From positions 62,001-126,000 of the forward strand of contig NZ_VSKM01000009.1 of the NCBI RefSeq assembly GCF_008086175.1: a DNA stretch of 64,000 nucleotides, given 5' to 3'. The notes beneath the pieces are model-generated. The model was not told the origin of the DNA and searched no databases. It worked only from the letters and a program-made list of their open reading frames with translations. The DNA comes from Bizionia saleffrena. Lineage in GTDB: Bacteria > Bacteroidota > Bacteroidia > Flavobacteriales > Flavobacteriaceae. This document shows positions 44,438 through 53,497 of the stretch, piece by piece; positions within the stretch are counted from its first letter, which is position 1; each line of letters begins with the position of its first letter. A program made the position numbers and the translations under genes.

Positions 44438-46903
44438 TTAGCCTTCAAACTCTTCCCCACCACCATTTGAATTTCTTTGGCGCTCCTGTCTGTTTTTTTG
44501 CTGATTAAATCTGTAAGTAAACGATAAGTTAAAACTACGTTCTCTCCATTGAAATTCGCTCTCTGCATAAAACGTAGGCGTTGTTGTTGTTTGAACACGT
44601 TTTCTACTATTAAACAAATCACTCACATTAAAGGAAATAGAAGCTCTTTCGTTGAACACATCTTTACTAAAGGCTAAATTTGTAGAGAATGATCCTTCTC
44701 TAGTATTTTGCGCATCTTCACTAGGGCCTCTATAGAATAATTGTGTTTGAGATTCTACGCCACCTGGCAATGTGTATTTATTGTTAATTCTTGCAAACCA
44801 ACTCGTACTTTTATTACTTAAATCTAAACCGTTTGGTGTGATACCTTCAGTTTCATTCTGGAAAAAGTTAAAGTTTCCGTTAATGTTCCATTTTTTCGAT
44901 GCACGATAGCCTAGCGTAAATTCAAACCCAAGACGATCTTCCGTTGATAAGTTTATAGGACCACGGTTAATAACAGGTACTTGCTCACCTTCTATTAACA
45001 CGGTGTTTCCTGAATCGTAACTTATAAAGTTAAAGACATCTGTGGCGTGTGCATAATAGGCAGAGGTATCGAAAGTAAATTTGCCAAAACGTTTTATGTA
45101 ACCTAAATCAACTTGGCCAGAGTAACTCGGGTCTAAGTCCGGGTTTCCTTGAAACACGTTCGTAATACTAGAGCGCGATGGGAACGGGTTTAAGAAAAAT
45201 GACCAAGGTCTTCTTAAACGTCTGCTATAGGCTAAGGTTACACTTTCTTTCTCGGTTAATTGATAACTTAAATTTACAGTTGGGAATAAGCCGGTGTAGT
45301 CTTTCTTACTAAAATCTCCACTGGTTGGTTGGTCTAAAGTAATTTGAGTATTTTCTAAACGCAGACCTAAAAGGTAAGAAAATTTTCCTATTTTACTACC
45401 AAATTGAGTGTAAACAGCAGTTAAGTATTCTCTGTATTTAAAGACGTTTGTTAAGTCGGAACTACTCTCAAACGTATTGGTGTCGGTGTCTAAAAAAGCA
45501 ACCGAGTAATCTGTAGTGGTGTTATTAAAGTTTCCACGGTATCCTAATTCGAATTGCGATTTTTCGCCAATAGGTAACACGTAATCCGTTTGTAATAAAA
45601 TACGTTGTTGATCTTCTAAATTACCTACTTTTTCAGAAATTAATCCGTTAGTGTTAACTAAAGAGTTTTCATTCTCCTGAGTATCTTCATATTGAAAATC
45701 GAAAGTTAATTTATGGCCGCTATCATTAAATCGTTTATCGAAATTTAAAGCATATTGAATTGTTTTATCATCTTCTAATTCTGGATCTAAACGTAAACTA
45801 GTGGATGTTAAGTTTCTATTCTCATCAAAACGTTGTACCGTATTAGCGGTATTACTTTCATTATCATTATTTCTGTAAAAAACAGAGGTTGTTAATGACG
45901 CAGAATCATCGACATACCATTCCACTCCAAAATTCGTATTGAATCCTTTTCTTATTCTATCGTATTCACTACTTTCATCTAAATAGGTGTCTGGATTATC
46001 GGCAATAAGTATTCCGTTGGCATCATAATCTTTATTAAAATAACGGTTAGACGTTGTCGATTGTCCCGGCACTTCTCGGTAGCTATATCCTGTCGTGTTA
46101 AAAATATTTATATTTCCAGTTCTATAGTTTATATTTCCAGAGAGTCCGGCAGCTGGTGCATAACCTGCGTTGGCAGTAATGGCACCATTTAGACCTTGTA
46201 ATTTACTACGTTTTAGAATAATATTTAAAATACCACCAGTACCTTCAGCATCGTATCGTGCAGATGGGGACGTAATTACTTCTACGCGTTCTATAGATTC
46301 TGCTGGTAATTGACGTAAGGCTTCAGAGGAATTTAATCCTACTAAACCAGAGGGTTTACCATTAATAAGAATGCGTACGTTATCGTTACCACGTAAAGCG
46401 ACATTACCTTCAACGTCTACAGAAACCGAAGGGATATTGTCTAATACGTCACTTACAGTACCACCGCGAACGGTTAAATCTTTTCCTACGTTATAGATTT
46501 TTTTATCCAGTTTTATTTCAACGGTTGTTTTTTCAGCAATAATTTCAACCTCGCCTAACGCCTGGGCATCTTCGGATAAATATGTTATACCAAAATTAAT
46601 ATCTTTAGTAATGATTTTATCGGCAACCGCTTGTGTTTTAAAGCCTATATACTCAAACGAAACGGTATAGGTTCCTGTTTCAACAGAAAAATTAAATTCT
46701 CCATTTTCGTTGGTTATACCTCCAGTTGCTAATTTGCCCGGAATATTACTTTTTAACACTACAGTAGCATATTCTAAAGGTGTTTTCGTGTCTTTGTCTT
46801 GAATTTTTCCTGAGACAATAACTTCGCTGTTACTTTTATTTTGCGCCCAACTTGTTGTTGAAAAGAGGGCAATAAAAATAAATGATAAAAATACTTTTTG
46901 CAT
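44438..46903 (-). CDS. TonB-dependent outer-membrane receptor with carboxypeptidase-regulatory domain
   Basis: An 821-residue outer-membrane receptor. Signal peptide (VFLSFIFIALFSTTSWAQ), a carboxypeptidase-regulatory-like beta domain (VSGKIQDKDTKTPLEYATVV, about residues 30-115), then the plug (GGTVSDVLDNIPSVSVDVEGN, LRGNDNVRILINGKPSG, about 145-235) and an outer-membrane beta-barrel of the OMP_b-brl_3 type. The end (RERSFNLSFTYRFNQQ) is followed by a Gly/Glu tail. TonB-driven uptake of an unknown ligand is expected. No SusD partner is next to it. Confidence 0.93.
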   Translation of the reverse strand: MQKVFLSFIFIALFSTTSWAQNKSNSEVIVSGKIQDKDTKTPLEYATVVLKSNIPGKLATGGITNENGEFNFSVETGTYTVSFEYIGFKTQAVADKIITKDINFGITYLSEDAQALGEVEIIAEKTTVEIKLDKKIYNVGKDLTVRGGTVSDVLDNIPSVSVDVEGNVALRGNDNVRILINGKPSGLVGLNSSEALRQLPAESIERVEVITSPSARYDAEGTGGILNIILKRSKLQGLNGAITANAGYAPAAGLSGNINYRTGNINIFNTTGYSYREVPGQSTTSNRYFNKDYDANGILIADNPDTYLDESSEYDRIRKGFNTNFGVEWYVDDSASLTTSVFYRNNDNESNTANTVQRFDENRNLTSTSLRLDPELEDDKTIQYALNFDKRFNDSGHKLTFDFQYEDTQENENSLVNTNGLISEKVGNLEDQQRILLQTDYVLPIGEKSQFELGYRGNFNNTTTDYSVAFLDTDTNTFESSSDLTNVFKYREYLTAVYTQFGSKIGKFSYLLGLRLENTQITLDQPTSGDFSKKDYTGLFPTVNLSYQLTEKESVTLAYSRRLRRPWSFFLNPFPSRSSITNVFQGNPDLDPSYSGQVDLGYIKRFGKFTFDTSAYYAHATDVFNFISYDSGNTVLIEGEQVPVINRGPINLSTEDRLGFEFTLGYRASKKWNINGNFNFFQNETEGITPNGLDLSNKSTSWFARINNKYTLPGGVESQTQLFYRGPSEDAQNTREGSFSTNLAFSKDVFNERASISFNVSDLFNSRKRVQTTTTPTFYAESEFQWRERSFNLSFTYRFNQQKNRQERQRNSNGGGEEFEG

Positions 46904-46943
46904 TATTTTGTTTTAATTTCGATAGGTTTAGTGAGTAAGACGG

Positions 46944-46951
46944 CAAAATTA
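46944..46951 (-). promoter_or_regulatory. -7 box for the TonB-dependent receptor gene
   Basis: Reverse-strand TAATTTTG, an exact TAnnTTTG match, 40 bp upstream of the receptor's ATG. No -33 TTG is apparent. Confidence 0.45.
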
Positions 46952-46992
46952 AAGATTGGTTTAATCGTGTTTGGTTAAAGATTTGTTAAAAT

Positions 46993-47029
46993 AAAAAAGC
47001 TGCAAATGTATAAATTTTGCAGCTTTTTT
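46993..47029 (-). terminator. Terminator of arsC (reverse strand)
   Basis: AAAAAAGCTGCAAA (46993-47006) pairs with TTTGCAGCTTTTTT (47016-47029), 14 bp, 9-base loop, immediately after the arsC stop. Confidence 0.88.
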
Positions 47030-47032
47030 AAA

Positions 47033-47374
47033 TTAAATTATTTTTAGTATAGCACTGGGTGGTCGTCCAATAACAGCTTTTTTGCCGTTAATAACTATGG
47101 GCCGCTCTATAAGTTTAGGGTGTGCGACCATTGCCGCTATAATTTCGCTATCGGTTAGCGTTTTATCTTTGTAGGAGTCTTTCCAAACCGCTTCGTTTTT
47201 TCTTACGAGTTCTAAAGGTGAAATATTTAGTAATTTAATTACGGCGTTTAATTCACTTTCGTTAGGAACGGTGTCTAAATATTTTATAATTTCAAATTCC
47301 TTTCCAGAATTTTCTAAGATTTCTAAGCCTTGTCTAGATTTGCTACATCTAGGGTTGTGGTATATTTTTATCAT
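47033..47374 (-). CDS. arsC: Arsenate reductase (ArsC family)
   Basis: A 113-residue thioredoxin-fold protein. The active-site Cys is in YHNPRCSKSRQGLEIL (Cys near residue 10), and the family Arg residues are in LVRKNEAVWK, KLIERPIVINGKKAVIGRPP. It reduces arsenate to arsenite with glutathione or glutaredoxin in the cytoplasm. It lies 28 bp downstream of prfB on the same strand, and the two are likely co-transcribed. No arsR or arsenite pump is nearby, so a YfgD/Spx-like role is possible. Confidence 0.9.
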   Translation of the reverse strand: MIKIYHNPRCSKSRQGLEILENSGKEFEIIKYLDTVPNESELNAVIKLLNISPLELVRKNEAVWKDSYKDKTLTDSEIIAAMVAHPKLIERPIVINGKKAVIGRPPSAILKII

Positions 47375-47402
47375 AATCGGTGTATAATTATAGTGTTGCT
47401 AA

Positions 47403-48513
47403 TTATAAGATGTTACTCTCGGTTTCTTGTTGCCCCATCTTCATTAAATACGCTTTCAAAAATGCCGAAATATCGCCGTCCATAACTGCATCTACGTTTC
47501 CAGTTTCGTGAGCCGTTCTTACATCTTTTACTAATTTATAAGGATGCATCACGTAGTTTCTAATTTGGCTTCCCCATTCAATTTTCATTTTGCCGGCCTC
47601 AATATCGTCACGTTGTGCCAGTTGCTTTTGAAGTTCGATTTCGTAAAGTTGAGATTTTAGCATTTGCATAGCTCGCGACCGGTTATCGTGTTGCGAGCGC
47701 GTTTCACTGCAAGAAATCTGAATGCCCGATGGTTTATGCGTTAATTGCACCTTAGTTTCCACTTTATTTACGTTTTGACCTCCAGCACCACTAGAACGAG
47801 CTGTTGTAATGTCTATGTCTGCAGGGTTTATGTCTATTTCAATAGTATCATCGACTAAAGGATACACATACACCGATGCAAAACTTGTGTGGCGTTTTGC
47901 GTTACTATCAAAAGGAGAAATACGTACCAAACGGTGTACACCATTTTCACCTTTTAACCAACCAAAAGCATAATCGCCTTCAATTTCTAAAGTCACTGTT
48001 TTTATACCGGCAACATCGCCTTCTTGAAAATTTAGTTCTTTAACTTTAAATCCGTTTTTTTCGGCGTACATTAAATACATGCGCATTAGCATTTGCGCCC
48101 AATCGCAGCTTTCGGTACCGCCAGCACCAGCTGTAATTTGTAGCACTGCACTTAAACTATCGCCTTCTTCAGACAACATGTTTTTAAATTCTAAATCTTC
48201 AATAACAGTTTGGGCGTGTTCGAATTTAGCTTCAACCTCTTTTAAAGTGGCTTCCTCTTCTTTATAAAAATCGTAAAGCACCTCTAAATCTTCAACTAAA
48301 GTTTTAGACTTAGCATACTCTTGAACCCATTGTTTTTTATTCCGAAGAGATTTCATAATGATTTCGGCAGCTTTAGAATCATTCCAAAAATTAGGATCGA
48401 ACGTTTGCTCTTCTTCATTATTAATTTCTATACGTTTGGCATCTATGTCAAAGATATTGCCTTAGCGCTGTAAGGCGGGATGAAAGATCTTTAATTTGAT
48501 CGGATGTTATCAT
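47403..48513 (-). CDS. prfB: Peptide chain release factor 2, expressed by programmed +1 frameshift
   Basis: RF2 recognises UGA and UAA stops. Reading from ATG 48513 gives [21 protein letters not shown], then an in-frame TGA (48450-48448). A +1 shift at CTT TGA C continues as [20 protein letters not shown], in the frame of the 317-residue downstream part, and gives a full RF2 with the GGQ motif ([14 protein letters not shown], near 47790) and the [13 protein letters not shown] region. This is the known autoregulatory switch: low RF2 favours the shift. The internal ribosome-binding element reads AGG CAA TAT CTT TGA C, lacking the GGG of the E. coli site. arsC follows. Confidence 0.95.
48440..48466 (-). 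promoter_or_regulatory. prfB: prfB recoding site (CTT TGA C)
   Basis: Reverse-strand AGG CAA TAT CTT TGA C. The slippery CTT (48453-48451), the stop TGA and the following C are intact. The Shine-Dalgarno-like part has only AGG three codons upstream of the stop codon. Confidence 0.9.
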
Positions 48514-48530
48514 TTATTTTCTGTTTTAAA

Positions 48531-48538
48531 CAAAATTA
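48531..48538 (-). promoter_or_regulatory. prfB: -7 box for prfB
   Basis: Reverse-strand TAATTTTG, an exact TAnnTTTG match, 17 bp upstream of the frame-0 ATG at 48513. It fits the upstream start demanded by the frameshift. Confidence 0.5.
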
Positions 48539-48606
48539 GAATTATAAGTCATAACCTAAAAGAATTACCGAGTTATTTTATAATTTTATACTCTAAATTT
48601 TTAATG

Positions 48607-49626
48607 ATGATAATAGATTTAAGAAGTGATACGGTAACCAAGCCTACGAAAGAAATGTTGGAGGCTATGATGCAAGCAAAAGTAGGGGACGATGTCTATG
48701 CCGAAGATGAAACCGTAAATGCGTTAGAGTCTAAAGTAGCAAAACTATTTGGAAAACAGAAAGCAGTGTTTTTTCCTAGTGGAACGATGGCTAACCAAAC
48801 GGCTATTAAGTTGCACACCAACCCTGGAGATCAAGTAATTTGCGATAAATATGCACATATATATAATTATGAAGGTGGTGGTGCATCGTTTAATAGCGGA
48901 GTGTCTTGTAATTTGTTAGATGGACATCGTGGTATGTTTACGGCGCAACAAGTAGAAGAGGCAATTAATCCGCCCGACTTTTACCACAGCCCGTTAACAC
49001 GATTAGTGGCTTTAGAAAATACGACTAATAAAGGAGGCGGCGCGTGCTGGGATTTTAAGGAGATATTAAAAATTAGAGCGGTTTGCGATACGCATCACTT
49101 AGGTTTGCACTTGGACGGCGCTAGATTATGGAATGCTCTAGCCGAGACAAAAGAAACGCCTCAAGATTATGGGCGCATTTTCGATACCATTTCGGTGTGT
49201 TTAAGCAAAGGATTGGGGTGCCCCGTAGGATCTATTTTAGTAGGTGATGCGGATATAATGAAAAATGCGATAAGAATTAGAAAGGTTTTTGGTGGCGGTA
49301 TGCGACAAATAGGTTATTTGGCAGCGGCTGGTCTGTATGCGTTAGATAATAATAGAGAACGGTTAGTGGAAGACCATAAAAAAGCAAAGGAATTAGCAGG
49401 TGTTTTAAAGGATTTGCCTCAAGTAAGCAATGTAGAAAAAGTAGATACTAATATTGTTATTTTTAGTTTAAAAAATGAAGAAGAGGAGCGAAAATTTAAA
49501 AGTAAATTAAACACCAAAAATGTCCAAATTAGTGCTATGGGTAAAGGTAAATTGCGTCTGGTTACACATTTAGATTATACAAATGAGCAGCACGATTATC
49601 TTTTGAGAGTATTGAGAACGATGTAA
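48607..49626 (+). CDS. ltaE: Low-specificity L-threonine aldolase
   Basis: A 339-residue PLP enzyme (fold type I) splitting threonine/allo-threonine into glycine and acetaldehyde. The N-terminus MIIDLRSDTVTKPTKEMLEAM (ATG 48607 or 48604) is the family start; the 36 preceding open residues are not conserved. Other motifs are FPSGTMANQTAIKLH (about residues 55-69), GLHLDGARLWNA (about 168) and CLSKGLGCPVGSILVG (about 199, with the PLP-lysine). It is divergent from prfB. Confidence 0.93.
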   Translation: MIIDLRSDTVTKPTKEMLEAMMQAKVGDDVYAEDETVNALESKVAKLFGKQKAVFFPSGTMANQTAIKLHTNPGDQVICDKYAHIYNYEGGGASFNSGVSCNLLDGHRGMFTAQQVEEAINPPDFYHSPLTRLVALENTTNKGGGACWDFKEILKIRAVCDTHHLGLHLDGARLWNALAETKETPQDYGRIFDTISVCLSKGLGCPVGSILVGDADIMKNAIRIRKVFGGGMRQIGYLAAAGLYALDNNRERLVEDHKKAKELAGVLKDLPQVSNVEKVDTNIVIFSLKNEEEERKFKSKLNTKNVQISAMGKGKLRLVTHLDYTNEQHDYLLRVLRTM

Positions 49627-49660
49627 GCACCGCTTATTAATAGCAGTAAATAGCATAAAG

Positions 49661-49688
49661 AAAAGGAAGCCGCCAGCTTCCTTTTTTT
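49661..49688. terminator. Bidirectional terminator
   Basis: AAAAGGAAGC, loop CGCCA, GCTTCCTTTT with a T tract. Between ltaE and the convergent EbfC gene. Confidence 0.85.
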
Positions 49689-49707
49689 TATATAATCTAT
49701 ATTTTAA

Positions 49708-50034
49708 TTATTTAAACATTCCGTCCATACCAGGAATATTTGGCATTCCGTCTTTAGCAACTGCAGCAAGTTCGGCTTCGTTAATGGCACTTGCTTTTTC
49801 TATTGCTTTGTTTAAGGTTAATACTAAATAATCTTCCAATTGCTCTTTATCTTTAAGTAATGTATCGTCTACTGCAATAGATTTTATCGTTCGGTTTGCG
49901 GTAAGTGTCACTTTTAAAAGGCCGTCGCTACTTTGTTCATCTATTAATACAGAATTTAAGCGTGTTTTTGTTTCTTCAACTTTTTGTTGGGTCTCTTTTA
50001 ATTTACCCATCATTCCCATAATATCACCAAACAT
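49708..50034 (-). CDS. YbaB/EbfC family nucleoid-associated protein
   Basis: A 108-residue protein with the YbaB signature: [20 protein letters not shown], then [20 protein letters not shown] (about residues 28-47) and a helical [19 protein letters not shown]. These proteins bind DNA as dimers. It is normally next to dnaX/recR, but here it stands alone, with its own promoter box. The C-terminus has a Gly/Pro/Met motif ([13 protein letters not shown]) common in this group. Confidence 0.92.
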   Translation of the reverse strand: MFGDIMGMMGKLKETQQKVEETKTRLNSVLIDEQSSDGLLKVTLTANRTIKSIAVDDTLLKDKEQLEDYLVLTLNKAIEKASAINEAELAAVAKDGMPNIPGMDGMFK

Positions 50035-50062
50035 AATTTTAGATTTTAAAGTTATTAGACTA

Positions 50063-50070
50063 CAAATTTA
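50063..50070 (-). promoter_or_regulatory. -7 box for the EbfC gene
   Basis: Reverse-strand TAAATTTG, exact TAnnTTTG match, 28 bp upstream of the ATG at 50034. No clear -33 TTG. Confidence 0.45.
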
Positions 50071-50142
50071 TAAAATAGATTTGTATTAAAATAGAAACTA
50101 GAGATATATCAAAAATGAGCAGCAATTCTTGTTTAGAAGTTT

Positions 50143-50150
50143 TATTTTTG
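50143..50150 (+). promoter_or_regulatory. -7 box for the oligopeptidase gene
   Basis: TATTTTTG, exact TAnnTTTG match, 20 bp before ATG 50171. It overlaps the upstream in-frame extension (from 50129), so it supports the 50171 start. Confidence 0.5.
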
Positions 50151-50170
50151 CATCCATTGAATTAAAAATT

Positions 50171-52240
50171 ATGAGCACTAATATAGCACCATTGCAACCA
50201 CCAATAGCGAATAAAATTCCTAAGATTTTAGAAAGACATAACGATGTTAGAATTGATAACTATTTTTGGTTAAACGATCGTGAAGACCAGTCGGTTATAG
50301 ATTATCTAGAAGCCGAAAACACATACACCAAAGGAGTTTTAAAGCATACTGAGAAATTTCAAGCTGATTTGTTCGAGGAAATGAAAGGGCGCATAAAAGA
50401 AGACGATACCTCGGTACCTTATAAGTATAATGGATACTGGTACATTACGCGTTACGAAAAAGGAAAAGATTACCCTGTTTACTTACGTAAAAAGGACAGG
50501 TTAGATGCCGACGATGAAATCCTTTTCGACTGTAACGAAATGGCCAAAGGCTTTGCTTACTTTAAATTAGGAGGGATTTCTATAAGTCCAGATAATACAA
50601 TGGCAAGTTTTTGTATTGATACGGTAAGTAGAAGGCAATATACTTTACAGATTAAAAATTTAGTAACCCGTGAAGTGTTCTCTGATAAAATTGAAAACAC
50701 CACCGGAAGCGCGACATGGGCAAATGATAATAAGACTTTGTTTTACAGTAAGAAAGATGAAGTGACTTTGCGATCGGATACTATTTACAAGCATAAATTA
50801 TATACTGATGCTTCAAACGACACTCTCGTTTTTACAGAAGAAGACGATACGTTTAACACCTACGTTTATAAGTCGAAATCTAAAAAATATTTAATTATTG
50901 GTTCGTCTAGCACGCTAACTTCAGAATATAGAATTTTAAATGCCGATACCCCAGACGAGACCTTTACAGTGTTTCAAGAAAGAGAACGCGAATTAGAATA
51001 TTCTATCGCACATTATAAGGATAGTTTTTATGTGCTAACTAATAAGGACAACGCGACCAATTTCAAATTACAAAAAACGTTAGAAACTAATACTTCAAAA
51101 GAGCATTGGGTAGATGTTTTACCGCATCGTAAAGACGTTTTATTAGAAGATCTTGAGATTTTTAAAGATTATCTTGTGGTAAATGAACGTGAAAATGGAT
51201 TAAACCAAATCCGTATTATAAGTTGGAATGGAGAAGAGGACTATTATTTACCTTTTGAAAATGAAACCTACACCGCAAGCATTGGAAATAATCCCGATTT
51301 TGATAATACCTTTTTAAGATATAGTTATAATTCGCTTACAGATCCTAACTCTGTTATCGATTATAATTTTTTAACGCGTCAGAAAATTGTTCAAAAAGAG
51401 CAAGAAGTTCTAGGCGATACTTTCGATAAAAATAATTACGAATCTAAGCGTGTTTGGGCAACGGCGAGAGACGGTGTGAAAATACCAATGTCTATTGTGT
51501 ATAAAAAAGGAATCGTTTTAGACGGTAGCAACCCACTGTTGCAATATGCCTATGGTTCGTATGGTGCGACGATAGATCCTTATTTTTCTACCATTCGTTT
51601 AAGTTTATTAGATCGCGGATTTATATATGTGATTACTCATATTAGAGGGGGCGAATATTTAGGTAGAAATTGGTACGAAGACGGTAAATTGCTGACTAAG
51701 AAAAACACTTTTACCGATTTTATAGATTGTTCTGAGTTTTTAATTGATGAAAAATATACGTCTCCCCAACATTTATACGCAATGGGTGGAAGTGCTGGCG
51801 GATTGTTAATGGGAGCGATCGTTAATATTAAACCAGAATTATACAATGGCGTTATCGCTGCGGTGCCTTTCGTAGATGTAGTTACCACGATGTTAGATGA
51901 AGAAATCCCCTTAACAACCGGAGAATATGACGAATGGGGGAACCCAAATGAAGAGGCATATTACGAGTATATAAAATCGTATTCACCGTACGATAATGTG
52001 GAAGCTATAGCGTACCCAAATATGTTAGTGACTACAGGTTTACACGATTCTCAGGTACAATATTGGGAACCAGCAAAATGGGTAGCGAAATTAAGAGAGT
52101 TAAAAACGGATACTAATAAATTATTATTTTCTATTGATATGGATGCCGGTCACGGTGGTGCATCAGGGCGTTTTGAAAGTTTAAAAGAGGTCGCTTTAGA
52201 ATATGCCTTTTTATTAGATCTTGAAGGAATTAAGCATTAA
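50171..52240 (+). CDS. S9 family oligopeptidase (oligopeptidase B type)
   Basis: A 689-residue serine peptidase. An N-terminal beta-propeller (about residues 70-400) is followed by the alpha/beta-hydrolase domain. The nucleophile is in YAMGGSAGGLLMG (about residue 540), with the HIRGGEYLGRNWYEDGKLL segment before it, Asp in TTGLHDSQVQYWEP and His in DAGHGGASGRF. The oligopeptidase B pattern (basic-residue specificity) is indicated by the active-site context and the GEYDEWGNPNEE stretch. No signal peptide, so probably cytoplasmic. The first methionine chosen is MSTNIAPLQPPIANK. Confidence 0.93.
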   Translation: MSTNIAPLQPPIANKIPKILERHNDVRIDNYFWLNDREDQSVIDYLEAENTYTKGVLKHTEKFQADLFEEMKGRIKEDDTSVPYKYNGYWYITRYEKGKDYPVYLRKKDRLDADDEILFDCNEMAKGFAYFKLGGISISPDNTMASFCIDTVSRRQYTLQIKNLVTREVFSDKIENTTGSATWANDNKTLFYSKKDEVTLRSDTIYKHKLYTDASNDTLVFTEEDDTFNTYVYKSKSKKYLIIGSSSTLTSEYRILNADTPDETFTVFQERERELEYSIAHYKDSFYVLTNKDNATNFKLQKTLETNTSKEHWVDVLPHRKDVLLEDLEIFKDYLVVNERENGLNQIRIISWNGEEDYYLPFENETYTASIGNNPDFDNTFLRYSYNSLTDPNSVIDYNFLTRQKIVQKEQEVLGDTFDKNNYESKRVWATARDGVKIPMSIVYKKGIVLDGSNPLLQYAYGSYGATIDPYFSTIRLSLLDRGFIYVITHIRGGEYLGRNWYEDGKLLTKKNTFTDFIDCSEFLIDEKYTSPQHLYAMGGSAGGLLMGAIVNIKPELYNGVIAAVPFVDVVTTMLDEEIPLTTGEYDEWGNPNEEAYYEYIKSYSPYDNVEAIAYPNMLVTTGLHDSQVQYWEPAKWVAKLRELKTDTNKLLFSIDMDAGHGGASGRFESLKEVALEYAFLLDLEGIKH

Positions 52241-52311
52241 AAAAAAAATGCTTAATTTAGCGGGGTTTAAGTTGCATTTATCTAACTGAAAGTAACCTGT
52301 AAAAAATATTT

Positions 52312-53352
52312 ATGGACGATAATAAAAATGTTTATGATAGTGTGTTGGACCTAGTAGGGAACACACCTTTAATTAAACTAAAAAAAATAACTTCTAATTG
52401 TAAAGGTAGCTTTTTAGCGAAAGTGGAGGCGTTTAATCCAGGACACTCGTCTAAGGATAGAATTGCTTTATATATTATCGAGCAAGCAGAAAAAGAGGGT
52501 GTTTTAAAACCTGGAGATACAATTATAGAGACAACATCTGGAAATACAGGATTTAGTATTGCTATGATGAGTGCTATAAAAGGATACGACTGTATTTTGG
52601 CAGTGAGTTCTAAGTCTTCTCCAGACAAAATAGATATGCTTAAAGCAATGGGAGCTAAGGTTTATATTTGTCCCGCAAATGTAGCTGCCGACGACCCAAG
52701 ATCGTATTACAAAGTGGCACAACGCTTACACGAAGAAAATAAAGGGTCTGTCTATATTAACCAATATTTTAATTCTTTAAATGGTGAAGCTCATTACCAA
52801 AGTACCGGGCCAGAAATCTGGGGACAAACAAATGGTAAAATAACGCATCTAATAGCGTGTAGCGGAACAGGAGGAACGATCTCTGGAACGGCTAAGTATT
52901 TAAAGGAGCAAAATCCTAACGTAAAAGTTATTGGAGTCGATGCTTACGGTTCTGTATTAAAAAAATACCACGAAACACGCGAATTTGACGAAAAAGAAAT
53001 TTACCCTTACCGTATTGAAGGTTTAGGTAAAAATTTAATTCCTACAGCTACAGACTTCGATCTTATCGATGAGTTTGTAAAAGTAACAGATGAAGCGAGT
53101 GCGCATACTGCACGAGAAATAGCTACCACAGAAGGGTTATTTGTAGGCTACACCTCTGGAGCGGCGATGCAAGCAGTAAAACAACTTAACGAGGCCGGCG
53201 AATTTAAAGATAGCGATGTTGTTGTTGTTATTTTTCCAGATCACGGGTCGCGCTATATGAGTAAAGTATACAGCGATAAATGGATGAACGAACAAGGGTT
53301 TTTCGATAGTCAAAACGAAGAAGCTGCGCAAACAATACAATACGTTAAATAA
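52312..53352 (+). CDS. Cysteine synthase/CBS-like PLP enzyme, probable cysteate synthase
   Basis: A 346-residue fold-type II PLP enzyme. The PLP-lysine is in [12 protein letters not shown] (about residue 48); [12 protein letters not shown] (about residues 67-78) binds the substrate carboxylate; [15 protein letters not shown] (about 184) binds the phosphate. PGHSSKDR differs from the GGSVKDR of classical cysteine synthases. It is 145 bp upstream of the oxoamine synthase gene on the same strand. In flavobacteria that make sulfonolipids, an enzyme of this type supplies cysteate; that role is inferred from this pairing. A cystathionine beta-synthase is the alternative. Confidence 0.8.
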   Translation: MDDNKNVYDSVLDLVGNTPLIKLKKITSNCKGSFLAKVEAFNPGHSSKDRIALYIIEQAEKEGVLKPGDTIIETTSGNTGFSIAMMSAIKGYDCILAVSSKSSPDKIDMLKAMGAKVYICPANVAADDPRSYYKVAQRLHEENKGSVYINQYFNSLNGEAHYQSTGPEIWGQTNGKITHLIACSGTGGTISGTAKYLKEQNPNVKVIGVDAYGSVLKKYHETREFDEKEIYPYRIEGLGKNLIPTATDFDLIDEFVKVTDEASAHTAREIATTEGLFVGYTSGAAMQAVKQLNEAGEFKDSDVVVVIFPDHGSRYMSKVYSDKWMNEQGFFDSQNEEAAQTIQYVK

Positions 53353-53497
53353 CTGAAACATAATACAAAATGAAAAGCTGACTATATAAAGAAAATTAGT
53401 CGGGTTATTGTGTTGTTAATAATAGAATGTAAAAAGATTATGCAAAAAAGGTAGAAATGCCTAATTTCGCATCACCTAAACTAAGATAATACATTAA

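Noticed and set aside
47403-48356. Treating prfB as a 317-residue gene starting at 48356, or as a pseudogene with an internal stop
   Set aside because: The upstream frame and CTT TGA C junction give a normal RF2 by +1 shift, a known regulated event, and a promoter box lies before 48513.
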